From assembly GCA_016214105.1 (NCBI GenBank), contig JACRPD010000014.1:1-14876 (forward strand): a stretch of DNA of 14,876 nucleotides. The letters are read 5' to 3'. The translations under genes were made by a program, and so were the position numbers. The notes below the pieces were generated by a model that had not been told where the DNA came from, made no database searches, and saw nothing but the letters and a program-made list of their open reading frames with translations. The stretch is from Candidatus Magasanikiibacteriota bacterium. GTDB taxonomy: Bacteria > Patescibacteriota > Patescibacteriia > Magasanikbacterales > UBA922. Within the stretch, counting starts at the first letter, position 1. Each line of letters opens with the position of its first letter. This document shows positions 1 to 5,396 of the stretch, piece after piece.

Positions 1-134
1 TCCACACCTCCAAGTGGCCGCGCATAACATCGGCGAAGTACGGGGTGTTCTTCCAAAACATCAAGGATGGTAGCACCGCGAATGCCCTGGTCGCTTAATA
101 GTTTAAAAATGTTTGCCCCAAATTTATTTTTCAT
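1..134 (-). CDS. Unknown protein, 5' part only (cut by window edge)
   Basis: An ATG at 134-132 opens a frame that runs without a stop to the window edge, giving 44 residues (it begins MKNKFGANIFKLLSDQG). The start is 14 bases after the stop of the GAPDH-like remnant on the same strand, so both could have belonged to one transcript. The stretch GIRGATILDV faintly recalls PII-type regulators, in which a glycine-rich GATV turn follows a helix, but the rest does not help and I do not assign a family. No signal peptide or membrane segment is visible in this part. The frame is probably real because it is open and uses codons like its neighbours, but 44 residues is thin evidence. Confidence 0.4.
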   Translation of the reverse strand, partial: MKNKFGANIFKLLSDQGIRGATILDVLEEHPVLRRCYARPLGGV

Positions 135-148
135 GCTTTATATTATTG

Positions 149-652
149 CTATTGTTCATTGTTCTTATTGAGAATATATTTTGCCAACTCATGGAGCCAT
201 ATTCCGCTCCCTTCATTATTAAAATATCCAAAAAAATAAATTTTATCGTCGCGGATATCAATACTTGATTTGATAATATCAATAGAAAAACGTGAGTTAA
301 CATGCTTCCCTGCGCCATCATTATTTTCAGTAAGTGAAACAATACCCGTAAGTGCGCCACTATTAACTTCTTGCACCAAAAGATCTAAAAACCGCTGAGT
401 CGTTACCTTTTTTGTAACAGTAAATTCGAAGTCCATAAGTGATGCCCCACAATATGGCGCATATGTATAATTAACCTTTATTCCTTTTGCCTCAATCGTG
501 CGAATTATCTTTGGTGCCACACTCTCCAGAGAGCAGACCTTTCTTTCTATTGTTTTCCACCTACCCGCATCTAACTGCCATTTGGGGACGGAGTGAATAA
601 TATTTATCGCGCATTGCATCACTTTAAACTGTCTTTCGACCCATGAGATCAT
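149..652 (-). pseudogene. GAPDH-like gene, C-terminal piece (167 codons)
   Basis: Third piece of a split glyceraldehyde-3-phosphate-dehydrogenase-like gene. Its second half follows the GAPDH catalytic domain: GASLMDFEFTVTKKVT matches the family's GSVVDLTVELEKEVT strand, ALTGIVSLTENND matches the PLKGILGYTEEP segment, and FFGYFNNEGSGIWLHELAKYI matches the closing VSWYDNEWGYSNR...YI helix. The first 60 residues should carry the SCTTNC motif and its histidine partner, but neither is present; only HMIS, read just before and across the ATG, resembles the H.IISNAS lead-in. The ATG at 652-650 overlaps the previous piece's TGA as ATGA, and the frame differs by one base. The homology to GAPDH is fairly clear. 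Without the nucleophile it should not have dehydrogenase activity, even if translated. Confidence 0.6.
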
Positions 653-960
653 ATGTACTCCGGGAATTCCCGATGATTGTAGCCCATTATGAGCGTTGCA
701 TCCGAGTTCTCAATAATTGATCCGACAATTATGTTTTTTGTCTTTGAAGTCAACAAATTTCGACAATTACCATGATTCCTATTGATTCCAGAGCATTCAA
801 ATAGAACATCAGGAGTGCCAAACCATGGCGCAGACTCGACTGAACCTTTAGTAATTTTTATCCGCATGCGGTGCCCATCTGCTCTTGTAATAAGTAGCAG
901 ATCGTCACTTGCCGATATTGGGAGAGCGTGAAAATCACTAACGACAGGGTCGGTTTTCAA
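649..960 (-). pseudogene. GAPDH-like gene, middle piece (103 codons)
   Basis: Second piece of the split gene, readable from a TTG at 960. It covers the second half of the GAPDH NAD-binding domain: LKTDPVVSDFHALPI aligns with the LLKYDSVHGRF region, ESAPWFGTPDVLFECSGI with the PW...GVDIVVECTG strand, and SDATLIMGYNHREF with the DATIVMGVNHDEY turn before the active site. It then runs into a TGA at 651-649. The TTG is an unlikely true start. One added T in the TTTT run at 957-960 would fuse this frame directly to the first piece and give the expected Y-x-x-L-K-x-D sequence, so a one-base loss is the simplest explanation. Confidence 0.6.
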
Positions 961-1106
961 AATTGATACGATTTTTGTATATTAATAGTGTCATCATTTA
1001 TAAACGAAATGTCATATTGGCGATTTGGGTCAAAAAACCATGCCCTAAACAAACCAAGGCCAAAGCGTCCGAATCCATTACTACCCGCAACCGATCTGTC
1101 TGACAT
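957..1106 (-). pseudogene. GAPDH-like gene, N-terminal piece (49 codons)
   Basis: The ATG at 1106-1104 opens a 49-residue frame that ends with TGA at 959-957. NGFGRFGLGLFRAWF at residues 10-24 is the Rossmann dinucleotide-binding start of GAPDH (family pattern NGFGRIGR), and YDISFINDDTI matches the following strand and loop (IEVVAINDLT). The piece is too short to stand alone, and the next frame continues the same fold, so I read 149-1106 as one former gene of about 320 codons broken by two one-base losses. No clear promoter or ribosome binding site could be identified in front of it. A sequencing error would be an alternative for one break but is less likely for both. Confidence 0.6.
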
Positions 1107-1189
1107 ATACTTTTAATATAGTGATAGAAATAAGTTTATCCCGACCAGTATAATAAGCATACAGAGCAAAATCGAAAAAAGCAAATGTC

Positions 1190-1216
1190 TGTGGGGGAAT
1201 CAAGCATTCCTCCACA
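1190..1216. repeat. Hairpin in intergenic region
   Basis: The arms tgtgggggaat and attcctccaca can pair with one mismatch around a 5-base loop. It lies upstream of the GAPDH-like remnant on the minus strand. There is no T-tract on either side, so it is not an obvious terminator. Confidence 0.4.
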
Positions 1217-1280
1217 ATGGCATTGTCGCACAACTAACTTTTCAAATTAAAATAACATGGGTGAAGTGAAAATCGTCAGA

Positions 1281-1300
1281 CCTGCCTGCCGGTAGGCAGG
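1281..1300. repeat. GC-rich 20-bp palindrome
   Basis: cctgcctgccggtaggcagg reads as its own reverse complement apart from one base pair. It stands out sharply from its AT-rich surroundings and is of the same general kind as the GC palindrome found inside lgt, so it is probably a dispersed short palindromic element. Confidence 0.55.
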
Positions 1301-1530
1301 GTAGGCTGGTTTTTATCTCGTTTTTGTCATTTTTTCTGCATTAGGAGTAAATTATTTCCATATTGTGGCAATTTGGGCGGAATCACACCATGAGAAATGG
1401 GAGGTAAGTAGGAGAGTAAAAAAGCAGATTTTGGTACGATGTTATACCACAGCGATGATATGGATGGGGCGGACGAATTATCTGAGGAAGAAATGACAGA
1501 ACACAATAAAACGCGATAACAAATTTCCGG

Positions 1531-1568
1531 AAATAAATAACTGCCCTTGCGGGCAGTTATTTATTTTT
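1531..1568. terminator. Bidirectional hairpin terminator at the lgt end
   Basis: Arms at 1531-1546 and 1551-1566 form a perfect 16-bp stem around a 4-base loop (ttgc), with a GC core and AT-rich outer part followed by T residues on the plus strand. The lgt stop codon (1557-1559) lies inside the right arm. It would end lgt transcription on the minus strand and any transcript arriving on the plus strand. Confidence 0.75.
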
Positions 1569-2354
1569 AAGAAAAATTATGAACCATCCTACACTCCACA
1601 AAATAAACGGCGCGCTCAAAATCTGCCCCATGGTCAGGCCGAGAGAGGTTTGATAATCAGCCTTTAGAAACTCAATTAGAAAACGTGAAGAGAAGTAGAG
1701 AAGAAGAAAAAGATTTGTTAAAAATAATTGCGGTAATTTGGGGCCGTATTTTTTATAAACAAAATAGAGAAAAATAAATAGAGATAAAGAGATAAGTGAT
1801 TCATAGAGTTGTGATGGGTGACGGGCGACTGGAGATGCTTCGTAAAGCGGAAACTTTACGCCCCACGGCAGGGCAGTTGGTTTACCGACAATTTCAGAAT
1901 TAAAAAAATTTCCGATTCTTATAAACGCGGCGAGGAGAGGGATGGGAAGAACTATTAAATCTAAGTATTGTTTAAGGGGTATTTTCCCGCCCGAGGCGGA
2001 TCCGCCTTGGGCGGATTTTATTTTGGCAAACAGCAAAAGCGTTAAAATCAATCCAATTGTCATCCCATGACTAGACAGTCCGCCGTGGTTGATGAAAATC
2101 ATTTCAATCGGATTGGAAAAATAGTACGCCGGTTCATAAAACAAAATTTCGCCCAATCGCGCGCCGAGCAGTCCGCCGATGGTCAGCCAAATTCCCAAAT
2201 CTAGCGCTAGATCAACCGAGTATTTTTTTTCTTTAAATAATTTAGTGATAATTAAAATCGCGAGCGTAACGCCGATAGCTAAAAAAAGGCCGTACCAGCG
2301 GATAGATATAAAACCAAATTCCAATAGAACTGGGTTAATTAGATTTATAAACAT
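1557..2354 (-). CDS. lgt: Phosphatidylglycerol-prolipoprotein diacylglyceryl transferase
   Basis: Transfers diacylglycerol from phosphatidylglycerol to the lipobox cysteine of prelipoproteins at the cytoplasmic membrane, the first step of lipoprotein maturation. The 265 residues form a multi-pass membrane protein with family landmarks in order: GARLGEILFYEP (64-75), GGLSSHGMTIG (91-101), the signature RIGNFFNSEIVG (146-157), HPSQLYES (179-186), and a late arginine/glutamate pair R224 and E228 corresponding to the essential pair of the E. coli enzyme. The start is an ATG with an AAGGA motif nine bases upstream, one of the few plausible Shine-Dalgarno sites here. Residues 114-123 (SAQGGSASGG) come from an inserted palindrome, in a loop between membrane segments, and should be tolerated. 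The gene is otherwise complete. Confidence 0.93.
   Translation of the reverse strand: MFINLINPVLLEFGFISIRWYGLFLAIGVTLAILIITKLFKEKKYSVDLALDLGIWLTIGGLLGARLGEILFYEPAYYFSNPIEMIFINHGGLSSHGMTIGLILTLLLFAKIKSAQGGSASGGKIPLKQYLDLIVLPIPLLAAFIRIGNFFNSEIVGKPTALPWGVKFPLYEASPVARHPSQLYESLISLSLFIFLYFVYKKYGPKLPQLFLTNLFLLLYFSSRFLIEFLKADYQTSLGLTMGQILSAPFILWSVGWFIIFLKNK
1987..2014. repeat. Palindromic element inserted in frame in lgt
   Basis: A 28-bp palindrome centred on ggatcc with a single mismatched pair (half-site ccgcccgaggcgga, partner half tccgccttgggcgg). It encodes lgt residues 114-123, a Gly/Ser/Ala-rich stretch not expected of Lgt. It is GC-rich within an AT-rich gene. Confidence 0.75.
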
Positions 2355-2369
2355 GGTTTTTAGTCCTTA

Positions 2370-2391
2370 AAGTCTGTAAAGTCATAAAGTC
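2370..2391 (+). repeat. Left inverted repeat around the IVS-type fragment
   Basis: Part of a run of degenerate taaagtc units (2362-2398). This 22-base segment matches the reverse complement of 2597-2619 except for one extra base, so the two can form a long stem enclosing the four-helix-bundle fragment. The outer copies continue into the space in front of lgt, where the unit ttaagga also supplies its ribosome binding site. Confidence 0.65.
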
Positions 2392-2406
2392 TGTAAAGAG
2401 CGATCA

Positions 2407-2577
2407 TCAATAGTTTAGTGTTTTTATTAGGCCGGAGATTGTTCTAGAAATTTCTAGAGATAGATCATAATATTGTCTGGTTTTTTCTTTATTTAAGTAA
2501 TTTAAATCAAATGCCAGATAAAGCATTGAACGCACTTCGCCGCATGAACCTTTGGCGATAAATAAAAATTTTTTCAA
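2407..2577 (-). pseudogene. Four-helix bundle (23S rRNA IVS-type) protein, C-terminal fragment
   Basis: From a TTG at 2577 a frame of 56 codons runs to a TGA at 2409-2407. FIAKGSCGEVRSMLYLAFDL and YYDLSLEISRTISGLIKTL are the third and fourth helices of the four-helix-bundle family known from ORFs in 23S rRNA intervening sequences and widespread as solitary genes. The family is usually about 115-125 residues long, so the first half (helices 1-2, with the IPSNIAEG-type motif) is missing. A TAG lies directly before the TTG and the upstream DNA is taaagtc-type repeat. The frame is bracketed by inverted repeats, like an IVS in the stem of rRNA, but there is no rRNA here. It is a remnant and unlikely to be functional. 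Confidence 0.7.
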
Positions 2578-2596
2578 CTAACTTTAAGGACTTTAT

Positions 2597-2619
2597 GACT
2601 TTATGAACTTTACAGACTT
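2597..2619 (-). repeat. Right inverted repeat around the IVS-type fragment
   Basis: Inverted partner of 2370-2391, differing by one inserted base. Further actttaagga-type units extend it inward to 2581. It ends three bases before the stop codon of the ZIP transporter gene. Confidence 0.65.
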
Positions 2620-2621
2620 CA

Positions 2622-3395
2622 TCACTCCATCAACAACAACCCCACCATCACTAAAATTCCCAAAACAAAAGTCACAAGCTGGATTAAAGATTTTTTGAAG
2701 TCTGTCTCTTTGTGCAATTCCGGCATCAGATCCGAACCGGCAATATAGATAAACCCGCCGGCGGCAAAGGGGATTAAGAAAGCAGTCAGATTTGGAATAG
2801 ATTGACTGGCTAAAAGCGCGATAATCGCGCCGACGATCGCGGTTAGCGCGGTGATGAAATTCAAAAATAGCGCGCGTTTTTTTTTATAACCGCCATGCAG
2901 CAAAATTCCAAAATCGCCGATTTCCTGCGGAATTTCGTGTAAAATCACCGCCAAAGTCGTCGCCAGACCAACCGGAAAACTAACTAAATAACTTCCGCCG
3001 ATTATCAGACCATCAATAAAATTATGCACCGAATCGCCGATTAAATTCATTTTGGCGAATGATTGAATTTGATTTGTATGATGTTCTTTCAGGCACTCTG
3101 GCGAGTGAGTGTGGTGGCAGTGGTGCCAGTGAATAAATTTTTCTATAATAAAAGCCAAAATAATACCGGCTAAAACGGAAATTGAAATTGTCAAAGTAAA
3201 TCCCCCGCTCTGTTCCACCGCTTCCGGGAGCAAATGAATGAAAGCATCGCCAAGCAAAGCGCCAGTGGAAAAACTGACTAAGTAAATTAGAATTTTTTTG
3301 AGCTTATTATTTTCAACGGAAATGGCAGTCAGGCCGACCAAGGAGAGCAGGCTGACGACGAAGACGCTGGCGATGGTGTAGAGAGTTGCGAGCAT
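2622..3395 (-). CDS. ZIP family divalent metal transporter
   Basis: A 257-residue membrane protein of the ZIP family, which moves Zn2+, Fe2+ or similar ions into the cytoplasm. About eight hydrophobic segments are visible. The two metal-site helices are intact: LIGDSVHNFIDGL at 118-130 (H124, N125, D128) and VILHEIPQEIGDF at 150-162 (H153, E154, E158). Between helices 3 and 4 lies a histidine-rich loop (IHWHHCHHTH, 88-97, with more His to 106), typical of zinc-binding loops in ZIPs. LLPEAVE at 55-61 and the C-terminal GSDLMPELHKE at 220-230 also fit. No ribosome binding site is seen before the ATG. Family assignment is secure; metal specificity cannot be read from sequence. Confidence 0.92.
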   Translation of the reverse strand: MLATLYTIASVFVVSLLSLVGLTAISVENNKLKKILIYLVSFSTGALLGDAFIHLLPEAVEQSGGFTLTISISVLAGIILAFIIEKFIHWHHCHHTHSPECLKEHHTNQIQSFAKMNLIGDSVHNFIDGLIIGGSYLVSFPVGLATTLAVILHEIPQEIGDFGILLHGGYKKKRALFLNFITALTAIVGAIIALLASQSIPNLTAFLIPFAAGGFIYIAGSDLMPELHKETDFKKSLIQLVTFVLGILVMVGLLLME

Positions 3396-3442
3396 AATTA
3401 TTGAAGTGTAAGATTGAAAGAAACAGAGATAAATAGAGATAG

Positions 3443-3469
3443 ATTGAGATAAATGGAGATAGGAGATAG
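3443..3469 (+). repeat. Left inverted repeat of gagata-type low-complexity DNA
   Basis: Part of a run of degenerate gagata units (3425-3469). This 27-base segment matches the reverse complement of 3899-3925 at 24 of 27 positions. Together they bracket a 429-bp interval containing the two-helix membrane ORF. Confidence 0.6.
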
Positions 3470-3480
3470 CTGGAGTATCG

Positions 3481-3804
3481 TTATTTTTTGTTTTTTTCTA
3501 TTATTTTTTGAGCATTATAAAAATTGTCCGGCCTTACTTTACGTTCATGTTTAGTAAATTTTATTCCTTTTTTTCTTTCTTCACCATCAACTGTCTCATT
3601 TAAAAATTTTTTGTATTTAGTTTCCGATAAAATAACACCAATAATTGAAGACAAAAGACAGAGGATTGTTATAACATACCATGATATTTGCGAAAGAAGT
3701 AGAAGGATAAGAAATAAGATAATATCGATAAAGGCGTATGTTCCAGTATGTTTAATGAAATAGAATGGCGCACCGGCGCGACACCCATTTTTTAAATTTC
3801 CGTT
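3481..3804 (-). pseudogene. Small two-helix membrane protein ORF without a start codon
   Basis: A minus-strand frame of 107 codons is open from just after a TGA (3807-3805) to a TAA at 3483-3481. It encodes GCRAGAPFYFIKHTGTYAF, then two adjoining hydrophobic segments (IDIILFLILLLLSQI and WYVITILCLLSSIIGVIL), then a strongly basic tail (KGIKFTKHERKVRPDN...KIIEKNKK). This hairpin-plus-charged-tail pattern is protein-like and unlikely by chance. There is no ATG, GTG or TTG before the middle of the second helix. An ATG exists one base out of frame at 3787-3785, which suggests loss of the true start by a small indel. I do not recognise the family. It is bracketed by inverted gagata repeats. Confidence 0.5.
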
Positions 3805-3898
3805 TCAGTAAAATACGAGAATGTTAAACGCAAGACAAATCAATAAATTAACCAATTGAATATAAGCATAATTTCAAAATATTTTTAAAATTTATCTT

Positions 3899-3925
3899 CT
3901 ATCTCCTATCTCAATTTATCTCCAC
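3899..3925 (-). repeat. Right inverted repeat of gagata-type low-complexity DNA
   Basis: Inverted partner of 3443-3469 (24 of 27 positions), inside a run of degenerate tatctc units from about 3893 to 3935. The bases between the ORF and this run (3805-3892) are AT-rich with no gene that I can see. Confidence 0.6.
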
Positions 3926-3964
3926 CTATCTCAATATATTCTTTACTTGCCGCTTTTCTAAAAT

Positions 3965-4016
3965 GGATCCCTCCGCTTCATTCGCTCGTTCCTCGCTCAT
4001 TACTGTCGGGATGACA
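3965..4016 (-). repeat. Dispersed repeat at the xth 3' end
   Basis: On the minus strand it starts tgtcatcccgacag and ends gcggagggatcc, with gagcgagg/gaacgagcgaatg repeats between. This is the pattern of the widely dispersed 'tcatcccga ... gagggatc' short repeats of several bacterial groups. It contains the xth stop codon (4002-4000) and so defines the last residues of that protein. Confidence 0.6.
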
Positions 4017-4773
4017 ATGTTATTGACACCGGACAATGATCCGACCCCTTGATATTATCCAAAATCTCCACTTGTTTTAGCTGTTTTTTTAGTTTATCAG
4101 AAATACAGAAATAGTCAATCCGCCAGCCAATGTTTCGTCTTCTGGCTCCGAACCGGTGCGACCACCAGGAATATTGAATTTTTTTTGGATTAAAAAAACG
4201 GAAAGTATCAGTAAAACCGGATTTTAAAAACCATGTCATCCATTTACGCTCCTCCGGATGAAAGCCCGGATTACCATCGTTTTCTTTCGGATTCGCCAAA
4301 TCAATTTCTTCGTGCGCCACGTTTAAGTCGCCGGTTAAAATCACCGGTTTGGTTTTTTCCAGTTTTTTTATGTGTTTAAATATTGCCTCGTCAAAAGCCA
4401 ACTTGAAATTCAGACGTGACAAATCATGCCGCGTATTCGGAAAATACGCGTTGACTAAATTAAAATTTTCAAATTCCGCGGTTTGCACGCGGCCCTCGGT
4501 GTCGTATTCTGGCTTGCCAAGTCCGTTTATAACAGTTGGTTGTGCCAGTTTTTCACTTACCAAAATTGCAGTACCCGCGTAACCCGGTTTTTTGGCCGAA
4601 TTCCAGTATTCGGTATAGCCCGCGAAGTCAAATTCTTGTCTGCTTCTCGCGTCATCGCTGATTTTTATTTCTTGCAAACACAAAACATCCGGCTTTTCTG
4701 TTTTCAAAAAATCAACAAAACCCTTTTTTACCACGGCGCGGATGCCGTTGACGTTCCAAGAGACTATTTTCAT
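4000..4773 (-). CDS. xth: Exodeoxyribonuclease III
   Basis: AP endonuclease and 3'-5' exonuclease of base excision repair, from the endonuclease/exonuclease/phosphatase fold. In 257 residues all family motifs appear in order: MKIVSWNVNGIRA (1-13), the metal-binding LCLQEIK near residue 32, YFPN, the TGDLNVAHEEIDL segment with catalytic Asp and Asn, YSWWSHRFGARRRNIGWRIDYF, and the terminal GSDHCPV with the catalytic Asp-His pair. Length is normal. The last residues, SSRQ, are largely encoded by a dispersed repeat that also provides the stop codon. A promoter with its -10 box only eight bases before the ATG and no ribosome binding site suggests a leaderless mRNA. It is divergent from the acidic orphan gene at 4925. 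Confidence 0.95.
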   Translation of the reverse strand: MKIVSWNVNGIRAVVKKGFVDFLKTEKPDVLCLQEIKISDDARSRQEFDFAGYTEYWNSAKKPGYAGTAILVSEKLAQPTVINGLGKPEYDTEGRVQTAEFENFNLVNAYFPNTRHDLSRLNFKLAFDEAIFKHIKKLEKTKPVILTGDLNVAHEEIDLANPKENDGNPGFHPEERKWMTWFLKSGFTDTFRFFNPKKIQYSWWSHRFGARRRNIGWRIDYFCISDKLKKQLKQVEILDNIKGSDHCPVSITLSSRQ

Positions 4774-4781
4774 ATGCTGAT

Positions 4782-4810
4782 ACTATATCAGGTTTTTTGG
4801 AATTTATCCA
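4782..4810 (-). promoter_or_regulatory. Probable promoter of xth
   Basis: On the minus strand a TGGATA box (4810-4805) and a TATAGT box (4787-4782) are separated by 17 bases. Only eight bases lie between the -10 box and the ATG, so transcription should start at or within a base or two of the start codon. Confidence 0.5.
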
Positions 4811-4864
4811 CAGGCGTCTGCTATTGCTTTTTTTGCTGAAAAAATATATAAATATTAACAATAA

Positions 4865-4907
4865 ATCCAAGCACCATTTTGTGTAATATTGCCTGATGGT
4901 GCTGGAT
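4865..4907. promoter_or_regulatory. Inverted repeat in the divergent xth / acidic-gene region
   Basis: Arms atccaagcaccat (4865-4877) and atggtgctggat (4896-4907) pair with a single bulged base around an 18-base loop. It lies between the divergent genes and 17 bases before the start codon of the plus-strand gene. It could be an operator or an mRNA leader hairpin; there is no T-tract, so a terminator is unlikely. Confidence 0.45.
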
Positions 4908-4924
4908 AAAACTAACATCAAATT

Positions 4925-5293
4925 ATGCCAAAGAATAATTATGATCAAATAAAATCGGCCGTTCTTTCCCACATCCAATCTTTGTTTGACGAAATGGAAA
5001 AGGAAATGGCGCTGTCGCACCAAGAGAAATACGCTCTGCTTGAAGATTCGTTGGAAAATGCCACCGATGAACACGAACTGCGGGTGGCGTTTGATCAATG
5101 GCACGCTGAACACGCTGGAGATTTAGGCTTTGAGGAAAACGCTGGCGAACTTTGGCTGCAGGCGCTGGGTGAGAAAGGCGCTGATTATGGCGGGTTTAAA
5201 GTCGAGGACAAAGACGATGATGAGGAAACAGCCGAGGTAGAGGTAAATTTTGAAGAAGACGAAGAAGAGCCGGATGACGATTATAATGGTTAA
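4925..5293 (+). CDS. Acidic hypothetical protein
   Basis: A 122-residue protein of unknown family. Residues 1-60 look helical and amphipathic (YDQIKSAVLSHIQSLFDEMEKEMALSHQEKYALLEDSLENA), residues 61-90 are mixed, and from about 95 the chain is almost purely acidic (DKDDDEETAEVEV, EEDEEEPDDDYNG). There is no signal peptide or membrane segment, so it is probably cytoplasmic. Such a tail could bind a basic partner or cations, but this is speculation. The start ATG is the first in frame; no ribosome binding site is seen. The gene ends in front of a hairpin terminator and therefore forms its own transcription unit. Confidence 0.75.
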   Translation: MPKNNYDQIKSAVLSHIQSLFDEMEKEMALSHQEKYALLEDSLENATDEHELRVAFDQWHAEHAGDLGFEENAGELWLQALGEKGADYGGFKVEDKDDDEETAEVEVNFEEDEEEPDDDYNG

Positions 5294-5305
5294 TAGCAAC
5301 CAGAC

Positions 5306-5354
5306 ACCGCCCCTTCGGCCATTCGGCAGGCTCACGGCTCATGGCGGTTTTTTT
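5306..5354 (+). terminator. Terminator built from repeat DNA
   Basis: accgcc (5306-5311) pairs with ggcggt (5343-5348), followed by seven T residues. The long loop contains a copy of a ttcggc...ggctca dispersed repeat related to the one in glmS. It separates the acidic gene from the PFK promoter. Confidence 0.6.
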
Positions 5355-5358
5355 ACGC

Positions 5359-5387
5359 TTGAAATTTAATTTTCGCTATGATATTGT
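5359..5387 (+). promoter_or_regulatory. Probable promoter of the PFK operon
   Basis: TTGAAA (5359-5364) and TATTGT (5382-5387) are separated by exactly 17 bases. The ATG at 5397 is nine bases after the -10 box, which predicts a leader of only about two bases. Confidence 0.5.
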
Positions 5388-5396
5388 ATTCTCACT

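Larger units (their letters stand above)
1107..1530. other. Gene-poor stretch with two palindromes
   Basis: I find no convincing gene in these 424 bases. They hold a hairpin at 1190-1216 (11-bp arms with one mismatch, 5-base loop) and a GC-rich palindrome at 1281-1300. A 26-codon plus-strand frame at 1439-1519 (beginning MLYHSDDMDGADELSEEE) ends just before the terminator hairpin and may be the tail of a vanished gene; it has no recognisable family. Confidence 0.5.

Noticed and set aside
649..960. Programmed -1 frameshifting joining the GAPDH-like pieces
   Set aside because: Both breaks could be bridged by a -1 shift, but neither site has a proper X XXY YYZ slippery heptamer in the reading frame, and a simple loss of one base in each place explains them. 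The missing active site also fits decay.
1439..1519. 26-codon plus-strand frame before the terminator
   Set aside because: Acidic and open, but too short, without ribosome binding site or recognisable family; mentioned only as possible tail of a lost gene.
2362..2620. Possible CRISPR array from the recurring taaagtc units
   Set aside because: The units are 7-10 bases, degenerate, directly adjacent and inverted between the two sides; there are no spacers of regular length and no cas genes.
3524..3763. 79-codon plus-strand frame
   Set aside because: It is the shadow of the minus-strand two-helix membrane ORF, whose hydrophobic pattern and basic tail are much more protein-like.
4349..5335. Several overlapping frames opposite xth and the acidic gene
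   Set aside because: They overlap well-supported genes on the other strand and show no conserved motifs.
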